64,000 nucleotides of DNA from BOKV01 sp041739465 (GTDB taxonomy: Bacteria; Pseudomonadota; Alphaproteobacteria; Rhizobiales; Rhizobiaceae): the NCBI GenBank assembly GCA_041739465.1, contig JBGSNX010000034.1:1-64000 (forward strand), given 5' to 3'. Below are positions 32,417-40,852 of the stretch, piece after piece. Each line of letters starts with the position of its first letter. Position 1 is the first letter of the stretch. The position numbers were made by a program, and so were the translations under genes. Below the pieces are notes generated by a model. It had not been told where the DNA came from and searched no databases. It saw only the letters and a list, made by a program, of their open reading frames with translations.

Positions 32417-33064
32417 CTACTGCTTGACAGAAGCCGTGTAGGACAGATCAAGGCTCGGTTCTGCAATGTTCAGCGGAAGCGTGGTGATCTGGTGCAGGAT
32501 GCGCTGGTGAACGTCCTTGTGGTCACCCATGGCAATATGCGTCGTCGAATAATCGAAGGCATTGGCAATGGTGATGTTGTTGCCCTTGGCAAGGCGAACC
32601 TTGTCGCGCAGGCAACCAAGTGCGCTGCAGGTGAAATTGTCCACCCGGCGCACATTTGACGTGACATCGGCCAGAGGGAGGCCGTCGATAACGCCCATAT
32701 AGCTGATCTCGATGCCCTCATTCTTGAGCACACCGCCCATGCGGGTAATCAGGTTTGCACCAAAACTGATGCCAATGAGGTTGATCTCGACTTCCGGGTT
32801 GCGTTTGTGCGCCTTACGGATGTCCGCCATGATGGACGACTGGATGACCGTCGATCCTTCCACCGGGCTGATGTAGCTATAAAGCTCGGCACCGGGGATT
32901 TTTTTCTGCAAGTTGGTGAAACCATAGCCGATGAACGGCACCGCGCTGGCAAGACCATTGATCAAATAGGTCTTGCTTTCGACGGCCTGCGCCTGCGCCT
33001 GTTCCATCGTTCCGGCCTGCAAGCCGAATATTGCAAGTGCTGACAGTAAAAGGGTGCGCTTCAT
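32417..33064 (-). CDS. Secreted alpha/beta-hydrolase-like protein
   Basis: A 215-residue product with a signal peptide (MKRTLLLSALAIFGLQAG, cut likely after AQA) and a nucleophile-elbow motif GISFGAN typical of lipases/esterases. Possible acid and base partners lie in the C-terminal half (DGLPLAD, STTHIAMGDH). Two cysteines in FTCSALGCL may pair. Substrate unknown; no close named family recognised. ATG 33064 is preferred over codons 12 residues upstream because it opens the signal peptide. Convergent with mgtE. Confidence 0.75.
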   Translation of the reverse strand: MKRTLLLSALAIFGLQAGTMEQAQAQAVESKTYLINGLASAVPFIGYGFTNLQKKIPGAELYSYISPVEGSTVIQSSIMADIRKAHKRNPEVEINLIGISFGANLITRMGGVLKNEGIEISYMGVIDGLPLADVTSNVRRVDNFTCSALGCLRDKVRLAKGNNITIANAFDYSTTHIAMGDHKDVHQRILHQITTLPLNIAEPSLDLSYTASVKQ

Positions 33065-33172
33065 GGTGCTGTGGTATCCCCGCTGCACGGAATTTTCCAT
33101 GTGCAGTTTCGTTCATCCAGCGTTAACATCCAGTAAAGCGCCGAATTTGTGGCGGTACATGAAATGTAGCCC

Positions 33173-33526
33173 TTATCCGTACCGGTTGGGTCCTTTTGTC
33201 CCCTTGGCAACCAGCCAGTAGCTGAGCGGCAGCAGCGTGATCGCTTTCCAGCCCGGCTCGTCATGGTCGTGCATGCGCCGCACAAGCACCGAAAGTGTTG
33301 GCAGGGCAGCGAACAACAGCCATCCATTGGAAAGATATCGGGGCGCACCATCCTCCATTGGCAAAAATCCAAGCCATGGGCCCACCAGGTCGAGGTCCGC
33401 CTGCAACAGCAAAAGCCAGACTACAATGGCAAACCCGGTCCAGAACCAGAACTCGCGCCGATTCGACCGTCCGGAAAAATTGAAATAATTCCGGATCGCC
33501 GAAACAATCGCCGCAATGAAAGCCAT
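33173..33526 (-). CDS. DUF805 membrane protein
   Basis: A 117-residue protein with the DUF805 signature: the N-terminal FNFSGRSNRREFWFWTGF and the PTLSVLVRRMHDHDEPGW motif, with about three to four hydrophobic segments. Role unknown. ATG 33526 is chosen because upstream in-frame residues are not family-like. Confidence 0.88.
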   Translation of the reverse strand: MAFIAAIVSAIRNYFNFSGRSNRREFWFWTGFAIVVWLLLLQADLDLVGPWLGFLPMEDGAPRYLSNGWLLFAALPTLSVLVRRMHDHDEPGWKAITLLPLSYWLVAKGTKGPNRYG

Positions 33527-33633
33527 GCCGTGCTCCTGCCTGAACTGTGCCGAATGCACCGGCAACCACTTGATTCCTGACAATGGTATGCGTGGGTCGG
33601 GTCAGGCGCAACCTCGCGTGGACAGCGGGTTGA

Positions 33634-33649
33634 TTGACTTTTACGTAAA
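33634..33649 (+). promoter_or_regulatory. Palindromic operator TTTACGTAAA ahead of the merR gene
   Basis: TTTACGTAAA (33640-33649) is a perfect palindrome adjoining a -35-like TTGACT (33634-33639). MerR proteins bind the spacer between -35 and -10, and TTTACGTAAA-type sites are known for LiuR-like MerR regulators. Autoregulation is inferred; no clean -10 is seen. Confidence 0.5.
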
Positions 33650-33724
33650 TTCCAGTAACTGCAATTTGATAGCCAGCCAACTTTTGTTGATTTTTTTGCT
33701 GCCAACATGGAATTGTGACCGGAA

Positions 33725-34129
33725 ATGTCGGCAAGATCCGAGATCAGTGACTACTTTACAATTACCGAACTCACCCGTGAATTCGGCGTTTCGACCCGGA
33801 CCATCCGTTTCTATGAGGATGAAGGTCTGATCAATCCGGTTCGCCGTGGCCGCACAAGGCTCTTTCGCCCGTCTGACCGGCGCTTGTTGAGCTTCATTCT
33901 TCGCGGCAAACGGCTGGGGTTCTCCATTGCCGAAATCCGCGAAGTTTTGATGATGTACAAGGAACCACCGGGCGAGGAGGGCCAATTGCGCCTGCTCATT
34001 CGCCGTGTGTCTGAAAAGCGTTCCGAACTTGAACAAAAGCGCCGTGACATTGAAGAGACGCTTCACGAACTGGAAACGGTTGAGGAAGCCAGCCTGACGC
34101 GCCTGGCCGAACTCGGCGTTGGTACCTGA
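33725..34129 (+). CDS. MerR-family transcriptional regulator
   Basis: 134 residues: an N-terminal MerR winged helix (YFTITELTREFGVSTRTIRFYEDEGLI) and a C-terminal dimerising coiled coil (RRVSEKRSELEQKRRDIEETL). There are no metal-binding cysteines, so it is not a metal sensor of the MerR/CueR kind; it resembles the LiuR group that controls branched-chain amino acid and fatty acid breakdown in alphaproteobacteria. No such catabolic genes are adjacent, so the regulon is unknown. Confidence 0.9.
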   Translation: MSARSEISDYFTITELTREFGVSTRTIRFYEDEGLINPVRRGRTRLFRPSDRRLLSFILRGKRLGFSIAEIREVLMMYKEPPGEEGQLRLLIRRVSEKRSELEQKRRDIEETLHELETVEEASLTRLAELGVGT

Positions 34130-34135
34130 TACTTC

Positions 34136-34612
34136 TCAAATCCAGCGACGTACCCGCTTGGCGTAATCGCGCCACGCCTTCCCAAAATGCGATTCAAGGT
34201 GTTTTTCCTCGCGCACAATCGCAAATTGCTGCTCAAGAAGGCCGGTGGCAATTGCAATGGCAAACAGCCACGGCACGCCAGCCGCAAGGCCGATGCCGCA
34301 TGTCAGCACGATGTTGGCAAGGTAGATCGGATTGCGCGAGACGGCGAAAGGACCGCTGGTGACCAGATGGCTTGAGCGGCCGATCGGATTGACTGTGGTC
34401 TTGTGTTTCCACAATTCCCGGATGGCCAGGAAATAGATCAACGCCGCCACCGCAATGGCAACGAACCCCGTCCCTTGCAGCATTTCGCGCGCCGACCCGA
34501 CAGCCCAGGGCAGCGGCAGCACGGATTGCAGGACAAAGCCTGCCGCAATACCACCCAAAAGGATCATCGGTGGCCAAGGAATTTTGTTGGGTGTGTCGTG
34601 GTGCTTGTTCAA
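34136..34612 (-). CDS. Isoprenylcysteine carboxyl methyltransferase-like membrane protein
   Basis: About 158 residues with four hydrophobic segments and the ICMT/phospholipid-methyltransferase C-terminal pattern: LVTSGPFAVSRNPIYLANIV, then EEKHLESHFGKAWRDYAKRVRRWI. A TTG start at 34612 with GAGGGCC upstream is preferred; an upstream ATG at 34717 would overlap the divergent acetyltransferase gene. Substrate unknown. Confidence 0.8.
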   Translation of the reverse strand: MNKHHDTPNKIPWPPMILLGGIAAGFVLQSVLPLPWAVGSAREMLQGTGFVAIAVAALIYFLAIRELWKHKTTVNPIGRSSHLVTSGPFAVSRNPIYLANIVLTCGIGLAAGVPWLFAIAIATGLLEQQFAIVREEKHLESHFGKAWRDYAKRVRRWI

Positions 34613-34679
34613 GGTGGCCCTCTTGGCATGTGTACGCTTGTTCGCGTAGTTCTTTGGAAAATAGGACGGGAGCGGGTTG

Positions 34680-35120
34680 ATGGCAATCAGGATCAGGGAG
34701 TTGAGCCAAAACGACAAGGAAGGCTGGCGCGCAATGTGGCGCGGCTATCAGCATTTTTATGAGGCTGATCTGACCGCAGACGAGGAGCGCCTTTGGTCAT
34801 CCCTCATGATGCCCGGTGCCGATGGACCCTATGCACTGGTTGCCGAAGGCGACAATGGCGAACTGATCGGGCTTGCCCAGTACCTGTTTCACATCAGCAC
34901 CTGGTCGGCGGCACAAAGGTGTTATCTCAACGATCTTTTCACAATGCCGCAGGCCCGAGGTCAGGGAGTGGCGCGCAGTCTCGTCGAAGAAGTTTACCGA
35001 CGGGCGGATGCACGCGGGGTCGGACAGGTCTGGTGGCTGACCCAGGAATTCAACGCAACGGCCCAATTACTGTACGACAAGATTGCCAAGCGGACCCCGT
35101 TCATCAAATACGCCCGCTGA
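34680..35120 (+). CDS. GNAT-family N-acetyltransferase
   Basis: A 146-residue GNAT fold: IRIRELSQNDKEGWRAMW at the start, the central strand RCYLNDLFTMPQARGQGVARSLV, which includes the acetyl-CoA pyrophosphate loop (ARGQGVA), and a C-terminal AQLLYDKIAKRTPFIKY. GGGAGCGGG precedes the start. It overlaps the convergent DUF1624 gene by 17 bases. Acceptor unknown. Confidence 0.9.
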   Translation: MAIRIRELSQNDKEGWRAMWRGYQHFYEADLTADEERLWSSLMMPGADGPYALVAEGDNGELIGLAQYLFHISTWSAAQRCYLNDLFTMPQARGQGVARSLVEEVYRRADARGVGQVWWLTQEFNATAQLLYDKIAKRTPFIKYAR

Positions 35121-35859
35121 GCTTTGCAAATCCATAAAGGAGCGCCAGCATCACAGGCTGGTGCAGCAGATAGTATGCAAGGCTGTTGCGGCCAAGGAAC
35201 CGCAAAAATCGCACCGGGGCACTTTGCAATTTCAATGCTGCAAGGCGCCGCGTGAGATCGAGTTGAGCAAGTAGCCCTGCAGCGGCAATACCCAGAAGAA
35301 CCATCCCGAAAAACGGGAAAACCGGCACATAATCATTGCTGATTGGAATGATCTTCGACAGCCCGCTCCACCACCAAATGGGTGCATCCAGCAGCGGCGT
35401 TTGCAACCATGGACGTGAAACCAGTACGAAAACTCCGGCAATTGCATTCAGCCACCACGGCAAGCGCAGGAAAAAAAGTCCTGCGATGCTGGCAAATGTT
35501 ATCGAGTGCAAAATCCCGAAAAAGATGAATGCGTCTGGCGTGGCATAGGCGGTTGCCAGCGAAATGATTGCCGCAGCGCCGCCAACCATTGCAATGCGCC
35601 GCACCAGGGCGCGCCAGCGCACGCCATTCGAATGGGCAAGAAAAAGGCTGAAACCGACCAGGAAAAGGAAAGTTCCAGCAATGGACCGTGCTGACCAGAC
35701 CGGGAAAGGCTCGAACATCACCGACGGGTTGATGAAACCGAACATTCCCAAATCCCACGAGAAATGAAATGCGGTCATGGCAAGCAGGGCAATGCCGCGC
35801 ACCATGTCCACCAATCCGATTCTCGTTGTCTGTAGTGTCTCGGCCTGAATGTGGTTCAT
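35104..35859 (-). CDS. DUF1624 (heparan-alpha-glucosaminide N-acetyltransferase-like) membrane protein
   Basis: A 251-residue polytopic protein with about seven hydrophobic segments. The DUF1624 motif is visible as DMVRGIALLAMTAFHFSWDL near the start (the conserved His follows the first helix), then WSARSIAGTFLFLVGFSLFL and the C-terminal FLGRNSLAYYLLHQPVML. The family transfers acetyl groups across membranes. Its start overlaps the DUF599 stop by four bases, so the two genes are coupled. Confidence 0.87.
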   Translation of the reverse strand: MNHIQAETLQTTRIGLVDMVRGIALLAMTAFHFSWDLGMFGFINPSVMFEPFPVWSARSIAGTFLFLVGFSLFLAHSNGVRWRALVRRIAMVGGAAAIISLATAYATPDAFIFFGILHSITFASIAGLFFLRLPWWLNAIAGVFVLVSRPWLQTPLLDAPIWWWSGLSKIIPISNDYVPVFPFFGMVLLGIAAAGLLAQLDLTRRLAALKLQSAPVRFLRFLGRNSLAYYLLHQPVMLALLYGFAKLSGRI

Positions 35860-36563
35860 GCCTTTGCTCGCGGCTCGCCATCCAGCGCGGCGAGCCTTGC
35901 TGCCGAGAAGAACTGGCGGCGGACAAGGGTGAACATGATGAGGATGGTCGCCAACACGAATGTCGCTGGTCCTGCAAACCACCCCATGAAGCCGATGGAA
36001 AGGAAAATGCCCCGCAATCCGGCATTGAAATGCCGTCCTGCCAGAATGTTGAGCTCCGCTGCGCGCCGGGTTCGAATGGTCTGCAAGTGTGACAATTCGG
36101 TGTGGATTGGCACCGCTCCGATTGCGATGGAGCAATAGTTGAACAGCCGGTAGGACCAGCCGAATTTGAAAAACGAGTAGGCAAAAATCAATGCAAGCCC
36201 GATAAGTTTGGCCTCCCAGGCTGTGCGCGTCATTTCGTTGGCGAAGGGCAGGTCGCTGTAGATGCGCAGCACCACATCTTCCGAGCCAAGCATGGCAAAG
36301 CATCCTCCGATCGCGAGAATCGATGTCGATGCAAAAAACGCGGTTCCCTGCTGCAAGCCGGTCAGGATGGATGTATCGACGATCCGCACTTCGCGTGCGG
36401 CCATCACTTCCATCCACTCGCGTCGCCTTGCGTTCATCGCATGCGAAAGCGTCATTTCGCGCCACGGGCTGAAATCGACCAACCAGGCGAAGAACAGCCA
36501 GCAACTGACGAAGAACACCAATGCCCCTAAGTCGGCAACCGACAACTGGCTGAAAAAGTCCAT
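35856..36563 (-). CDS. DUF599 membrane protein
   Basis: A 235-residue protein with several membrane segments and DUF599 landmarks: an N-terminal membrane helix followed by HAMNARRREWMEVMAAREVRIVDTSILTGLQQGTAFFAST (in two parts), and FFKFGWSYRLFNYCSI. ATG 36563 has GGGGTCGG upstream. Role unknown. Divergent from the rhodanese gene. Confidence 0.88.
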   Translation of the reverse strand: MDFFSQLSVADLGALVFFVSCWLFFAWLVDFSPWREMTLSHAMNARRREWMEVMAAREVRIVDTSILTGLQQGTAFFASTSILAIGGCFAMLGSEDVVLRIYSDLPFANEMTRTAWEAKLIGLALIFAYSFFKFGWSYRLFNYCSIAIGAVPIHTELSHLQTIRTRRAAELNILAGRHFNAGLRGIFLSIGFMGWFAGPATFVLATILIMFTLVRRQFFSAARLAALDGEPRAKA

Positions 36564-36695
36564 TCCGACCCCATTGCTATGGCCCACGACGCAATTGTTC
36601 ATGCAAAGGCTTGCAGCTTTTGACCGCAGCTTGCAATGCTCCGGACTTGCGTACTGCCTTGTACCTCCGTTTGCAGCAGCCTTGGGAGCGTGAAA

Positions 36696-37100
36696 ATGCC
36701 GATTGTTCCAGCATCTGAACTGGTTGCCCGTGCGATTGCGCAAGTTCAAACTTGGTCACCCCAGCAGGCGCTGGAATCGATGGCAAACGAACAGGCAATC
36801 CTCGTGGATGTCCGCGATATTCGCGAACTGGAGCGCGAAGGCGCGATTGCCGGTGCGGTTCATGCGCCGCGTGGGATGCTGGAATTCTGGTTTGATCCTT
36901 CCAGCAAATACCACCGCGAGGTGTTTGCCGATGCCAGCAAGACATATGTCCTGTTTTGTGCGGCCGGCTGGCGTTCTGCTTTGGCGGCCAAAACGCTGGA
37001 AGACATGGGATTTGAAAACATCGCCCATGTTGATGGCGGCTTTCCCGCGCTTTCAAATTGCGGCGCCCCGATAAAGCCGCCTGTGGCAAAAAAGGCATGA
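36696..37100 (+). CDS. Rhodanese-like sulfurtransferase domain protein
   Basis: A single-domain, 134-residue rhodanese. ILVDVRDIRELEREGAIAGA and the active-site loop CAAGWRS (Cys88) are intact, so persulfide chemistry is likely. GGGAGCG precedes the ATG. No signal peptide, so cytoplasmic. Physiological acceptor unknown. Confidence 0.92.
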   Translation: MPIVPASELVARAIAQVQTWSPQQALESMANEQAILVDVRDIRELEREGAIAGAVHAPRGMLEFWFDPSSKYHREVFADASKTYVLFCAAGWRSALAAKTLEDMGFENIAHVDGGFPALSNCGAPIKPPVAKKA

Positions 37101-37182
37101 GCGCCATTCAGGCCTGTGGAAATCATTCATCTCGCTCCCTACAAAACTGGTTTGGTGCCAGCCACCGGACTATGTAAATGGC

Positions 37183-37617
37183 ATGGCACTTCATCTGGTG
37201 AAATTGTGCGTGGGTGTGGAGACGGTGGAGGACCTCGCGGGCTGGATCGAAGTCGAAGAGGCATTCAACCGGGCGCGCGGTCGCGAGTTCCGCCAGAAGC
37301 ACACCACAAGGATGATCCCGCGCCGGGCCGCCGAACTCCTGGATGGCGGCTCTCTGTACTGGGTGATCAAGGGCAATGTTCAGGTGCGCCAACGCCTCCT
37401 TGCGATCACGCCGTTTCGCGACCCTGAAGGCATCGAGAGGTGCAATCTGGAACTTGACCGTGAACTGGTGCTGACCAGTTGGCAGCCGCGCCGTGCATTT
37501 CAGGGTTGGCGCTATCTTGATGCATCTGATGTGCCACCCGACATGGCCAACGGCGCCGCAATTGCAGACCTTCCGCCCGCCTTGCGGATCGAGCTGTCAC
37601 AATTGGGTCTACTTTAG
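37183..37617 (+). CDS. DUF1489 family protein
   Basis: A 144-residue soluble protein of the alphaproteobacterial DUF1489 family: LHLVKLCVGVETVEDLAGW at the start, HTTRMIPRRAAELLDGGSLYWVIKG centrally (over a span longer than a motif), and QPRRAFQGWRYL near the end. Function unknown. It follows the rhodanese gene by 82 nt, perhaps cotranscribed. Confidence 0.88.
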   Translation: MALHLVKLCVGVETVEDLAGWIEVEEAFNRARGREFRQKHTTRMIPRRAAELLDGGSLYWVIKGNVQVRQRLLAITPFRDPEGIERCNLELDRELVLTSWQPRRAFQGWRYLDASDVPPDMANGAAIADLPPALRIELSQLGLL

Positions 37618-37669
37618 ATTGAATCGCGGTTGCGAAGCGCACGACATTCGCCTTCCTCAGGGTAACATT

Positions 37670-37684
37670 TTAACCACTGTTTAA
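37670..37684 (+). promoter_or_regulatory. CtrA-type box (TTAA-N7-TTAA) upstream of mipZ
   Basis: TTAACCACTGTTTAA has the exact TTAA-N7-TTAA layout of the CtrA binding site, with the favoured CCA after the first half. It lies about 90 bp before the mipZ start. A GANTC site (GAATC) is at 37621-37625. Control of mipZ by CtrA and CcrM methylation is inferred. Confidence 0.55.
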
Positions 37685-37773
37685 TTAAAAACGTTGTGTC
37701 CCTCCGTTACTGTTGCGCCGATTGCGCAATTGTATCAATGTGGTTCAGGGGCAGTTTGTTGAAGGCTAAACCA

Positions 37774-38700
37774 ATGAACATGCTTGGAAGCCGCCGTCTC
37801 AAGCCGCATCAGGCTTATGTTATCGTTTGCGGGAACGAAAAAGGCGGTTCGGGGAAAACCACAACCGCGATGCACCTTACGGTTGCGTTGCTGAACGGTG
37901 GGCACAAGGTCGCCACCGTGGACCTCGATACGCGTCAGTTGAGCTTTTCGCGATACCTCGAAAACCGTGTTGCATGGAACCGCCGCAAAGGTTTGCGTCT
38001 CCCGGTATCGGACCATTTTCGTCTTGAGCGCGCCAATGGCGACAGCATCACCGAAAACGAGACCGCGGAACTGGCCCGCTTCCAGGATATTCTGCGCGAG
38101 GTCGAGCATTCGCATGACTTCATTCTGATCGACACGCCGGGCCATGACAGCTTTGCAATGCGCCTTGCCCATTCAATGGCTGATACGCTGGTCACTCCGA
38201 TCAACGATTCCTATGTCGATTTTGACGTGCTTGCCCGCATTGATCCAACAACCGGCGATGTGATCGATATCTCGCATTACGCCACCATGGTGCGTGATGC
38301 CCGCCGACACCGCCGCACGGTGGACAATGGCCTGCTTGACTGGGTGGTGGTTCGCAATCGTCTGGCGCCGCTTGCCACGCGTAACCGCCGAAACATGGCC
38401 GACAGCCTCAAGGATTTGTCGATGCGCCTTGGTTGCCGTCTGGCAGACGGGATATCGGAACGCGTTGTATTCCGCGAATTGTTCCCGATGGGCCTGACGG
38501 CGTTGGATGAAATGAGCGAAGAGACCATGGGGGCAGGGCCCACGCTTTCCCACCTTGCTGCTCGGCAGGAAGTTCGATCGCTCTTGTCTGTCTTGCGTTT
38601 GCCAGTTGACGAAATTGGCAGGCGTCGCGCCGAAGCCCGTCAAGTCTGGCTGTCCAATGCTGACAAGCCGATGGAAGACCTGGGAATTTTCGCAGACTGA
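37774..38700 (+). CDS. mipZ: Division-plane positioning ATPase MipZ
   Basis: MipZ is a ParA-type ATPase that forms a polar gradient and blocks FtsZ assembly away from midcell. The 308 residues have a deviant Walker A KGGSGKTTT (23-31), the switch VDLDTRQ (49-55), the LIDTPGHDSFAMRLAH Walker B/switch II region and the MipZ-specific ENRVAWNRRKGL. ATG 37774 follows GAAGG by 8 nt; upstream in-frame codons overlap the promoter region. Confidence 0.95.
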   Translation: MNMLGSRRLKPHQAYVIVCGNEKGGSGKTTTAMHLTVALLNGGHKVATVDLDTRQLSFSRYLENRVAWNRRKGLRLPVSDHFRLERANGDSITENETAELARFQDILREVEHSHDFILIDTPGHDSFAMRLAHSMADTLVTPINDSYVDFDVLARIDPTTGDVIDISHYATMVRDARRHRRTVDNGLLDWVVVRNRLAPLATRNRRNMADSLKDLSMRLGCRLADGISERVVFRELFPMGLTALDEMSEETMGAGPTLSHLAARQEVRSLLSVLRLPVDEIGRRRAEARQVWLSNADKPMEDLGIFAD

Positions 38701-38988
38701 CTATTGCGGCAGGCTTATGCGGACCGCCGGTTTGCCAGTAGGTGTGTAAACGCGAAGCTTGATGTGGACGCGGGGCATAGAAGACCTGCGTGCCCTGGCG
38801 CCAATGCCAAGCAACATCGTGATGAGATCGCGTGTCTTTACCGCAGGCCTTGCCCGCAGCAGGTCAGACAGTCGCAAAGGCTGGCGGCCAGTCGGTGCCG
38901 GTTTTTCATCAGCGCCTACAACCGGCCAGTTTAAAAGGCCTGGAATCTTGGTCTCAACAATCACGATCCTATCCCTCACACGATACAA
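38701..38988 (-). CDS. Doubtful small open frame of unknown function
   Basis: An open frame of 95 codons from a TTG (GTG starts also possible further in) ending at the mipZ stop, tail to tail. It lies 27 nt after the carboxypeptidase gene on the same strand. The predicted product is basic, with no recognised domain, signal peptide or membrane segment, and no clear ribosome binding site. It may be non-coding; it is listed because it fills the whole gap. Confidence 0.25.
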   Translation of the reverse strand: MYRVRDRIVIVETKIPGLLNWPVVGADEKPAPTGRQPLRLSDLLRARPAVKTRDLITMLLGIGARARRSSMPRVHIKLRVYTPTGKPAVRISLPQ

Positions 38989-39015
38989 ACAGGGATTGAT
39001 GCTTCAGCTTCGCGT

Positions 39016-40545
39016 TCAGTTTGAAAGCGCGATGCAGGCGAACTTCTTTTTCTTCAACTGGTTGCAGGCAGACCAAGCGTCGTCTTTTGAGGCGAACCCT
39101 GCAAATCGGGCGCGGTAAAGCGTGGAATTGCCTTTCTCGACGGTTTCGGTGTGGTCGCGAACCGATGAAAGCGCATTTGGAACTTTGGACCGGGCCGATT
39201 CCAGCAACTGGTTTGCACCATCCAGCGAAGGCGCTGCGCCGATCTGGATCTGCCAGCCCTCAGGCACCTGCTGATCGATTGCCTGCTCAGCCGCTGTTTC
39301 CGGCTCTGCCAGAAGTGCCAGCTTGCCGACGCGGTCTTCCTTGGACACGGCCGTGACAATCGGGTCAGGCTTTCCTGAGGACGGAGCAGGCGAGGGGATT
39401 GGCAGGTTTCGGGCGCTGATCGAGCGAAGCTTTTCTTCAATCGCCGCAATGTCAAAGTTGGAGCCGTTGCGGAACGCCTTTTGCGTGTCAGCCTGCAAAG
39501 AGGCCGCCGATACGGTATGTGCCGTCGCAATACGTTCAGCTACAGGATCGGCTGAACTCAATCTGCTGATTTCGGCAGGGCGCTTCTTTGGCAGTGGAGC
39601 TGTTGCCTCGGCAACCACGATGGTTTCCGGCGCATCATTGATCTCAGGCGCATTGTTGCGAATGCGGGCCTTTGCAACAACCAGATTGTCGCCGCCACGC
39701 GAGGCTTTCGAAATGTAGCGATTGATCAGTGTCGCCATCTGCTCGTTGCGCGATTTGCCGGACTTGCCGCCAAGAACAACCGCAACAATGGACCTGCCGT
39801 CGCGTTCAACGGATGAAACCAGATTGAAGCCCGATGCCTTCGTGTAACCGGTCTTGATGCCGTCCATGCCCTTGACCTGGCCCAGCAAACGATTGTGGTT
39901 GCCCATCCGCTTCTTGCCATAGGCAAACACGCGTGTGGAAAAATAACCATAATATTGCGGGAAGTGCTCGCGCAGGGCGATCCCCAGAACGGCCATGTCG
40001 CGCGCTGTGGTCAACTGGCCAGAATTTGGCAGACCAGAAGCATTGCGGAACGTTGTGGAACTCATGCCGAGCGCGCGCGCCCTGGCTGTCATTTTCTTGG
40101 CAAAGCCGCTCTCCGTGCCACCAAGATGTTCACCCACTGCGGCTGCAATGTCATTTGCAGACTTGGTGACCAGTGAAAGGATGGCTTGTTCGGCTGTGAC
40201 GCTGCCGCCAGCTGGAACACCCAGTTTGGACGGCGGCATGGATGCTGCGTGCTTGGATACCTTGATGCGGGTGGTCTTCTTGACCCTGCCTTCTTCCATC
40301 GCTTCGAAAAGCAGATAGAGGGTCATCATCTTTGTAAGGGATGCCGGACCTTGGCGGGCGTCTTCACGATGGCCGTGAAGCACTTTACCGGTCTTGGCAT
40401 CCATGACGATGCCGGCATAGCTGGCTGCCTTGGCTGCCACGACAGGTGCAAGACCCGTGAAGACCGCTGCTGCAACAATGATGAGACGCGCGCAATGGCG
40501 CGCAAAAAAGCGAGGGTGGGTACGCAAAACCAGTTCCCGAACCAT
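39016..40545 (-). CDS. D-alanyl-D-alanine carboxypeptidase (PBP5/6 family) with SPOR domain
   Basis: Removes the terminal D-Ala from peptidoglycan stem peptides in the periplasm. The 509-residue protein has a signal peptide (cut near VVAAKA), the serine motif SLTK (Ser69), SAN (129-131) and KTG (231-233), all intact. A ~150-residue linker rich in Ala/Pro leads to a C-terminal SPOR domain (WQIQIGAAPSLDGANQLL to the end), which binds denuded glycan strands at the septum. The SPOR domain points to action at the division site. Confidence 0.94.
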   Translation of the reverse strand: MVRELVLRTHPRFFARHCARLIIVAAAVFTGLAPVVAAKAASYAGIVMDAKTGKVLHGHREDARQGPASLTKMMTLYLLFEAMEEGRVKKTTRIKVSKHAASMPPSKLGVPAGGSVTAEQAILSLVTKSANDIAAAVGEHLGGTESGFAKKMTARARALGMSSTTFRNASGLPNSGQLTTARDMAVLGIALREHFPQYYGYFSTRVFAYGKKRMGNHNRLLGQVKGMDGIKTGYTKASGFNLVSSVERDGRSIVAVVLGGKSGKSRNEQMATLINRYISKASRGGDNLVVAKARIRNNAPEINDAPETIVVAEATAPLPKKRPAEISRLSSADPVAERIATAHTVSAASLQADTQKAFRNGSNFDIAAIEEKLRSISARNLPIPSPAPSSGKPDPIVTAVSKEDRVGKLALLAEPETAAEQAIDQQVPEGWQIQIGAAPSLDGANQLLESARSKVPNALSSVRDHTETVEKGNSTLYRARFAGFASKDDAWSACNQLKKKKFACIALSN

Positions 40546-40698
40546 GATGCCGCTAGGGCGCTTCTATGGCCGCCGGTGAACAACCGAGCGGTGTTTCATC
40601 GAAACTAACCCGGCGTGGTTACTGAAGGGTTTATGGCAAACGCCAACTTGCCAATTTAATGACAATTGCAATGAAACTTCGGCAGCCGCGTCAAAATG

Positions 40699-40746
40699 GT
40701 GCACTGCACAAAAAACACTTGACCTTATTGTGCGCCGCACATAAAT
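40699..40746 (+). promoter_or_regulatory. Phasin promoter with two palindromic operators
   Basis: In the 307-nt gap before the phasin gene, GTGCACTGCAC (40699-40709) and TGTGCGCCGCACA (40729-40741) are both perfect palindromes. Their centres are 31 bp apart (about three helical turns), flanking a -35 TTGACC (40719-40724) with a -10-like ATAAAT (40741-40746). The layout fits a repressor such as PhaR, known to control phasins. The rest of the gap (40546-40698) shows nothing I can name. Confidence 0.55.
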
Positions 40747-40852
40747 GGAGTGCATGCGGTGCGGCTGAAGTGTTTCGAGCCTCGGCGCCAACAGGGAATA
40801 AAGTGGGACATCCCCGCCGCTCCCGAAAGTCAACACCGGAAAGGGTACTCCC

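Noticed and set aside
33123..33137. TTAA-N7-TAAA as a CtrA box between the hydrolase-like and DUF805 genes
   Set aside because: The second half site has only three of four matches, and the neighbours have no cell-cycle link.
34613..34717. 35-residue N-terminal extension of the ICMT-like protein
   Set aside because: It would overlap the divergent acetyltransferase gene, is not family-like, and the TTG at 34612 has a good binding site.
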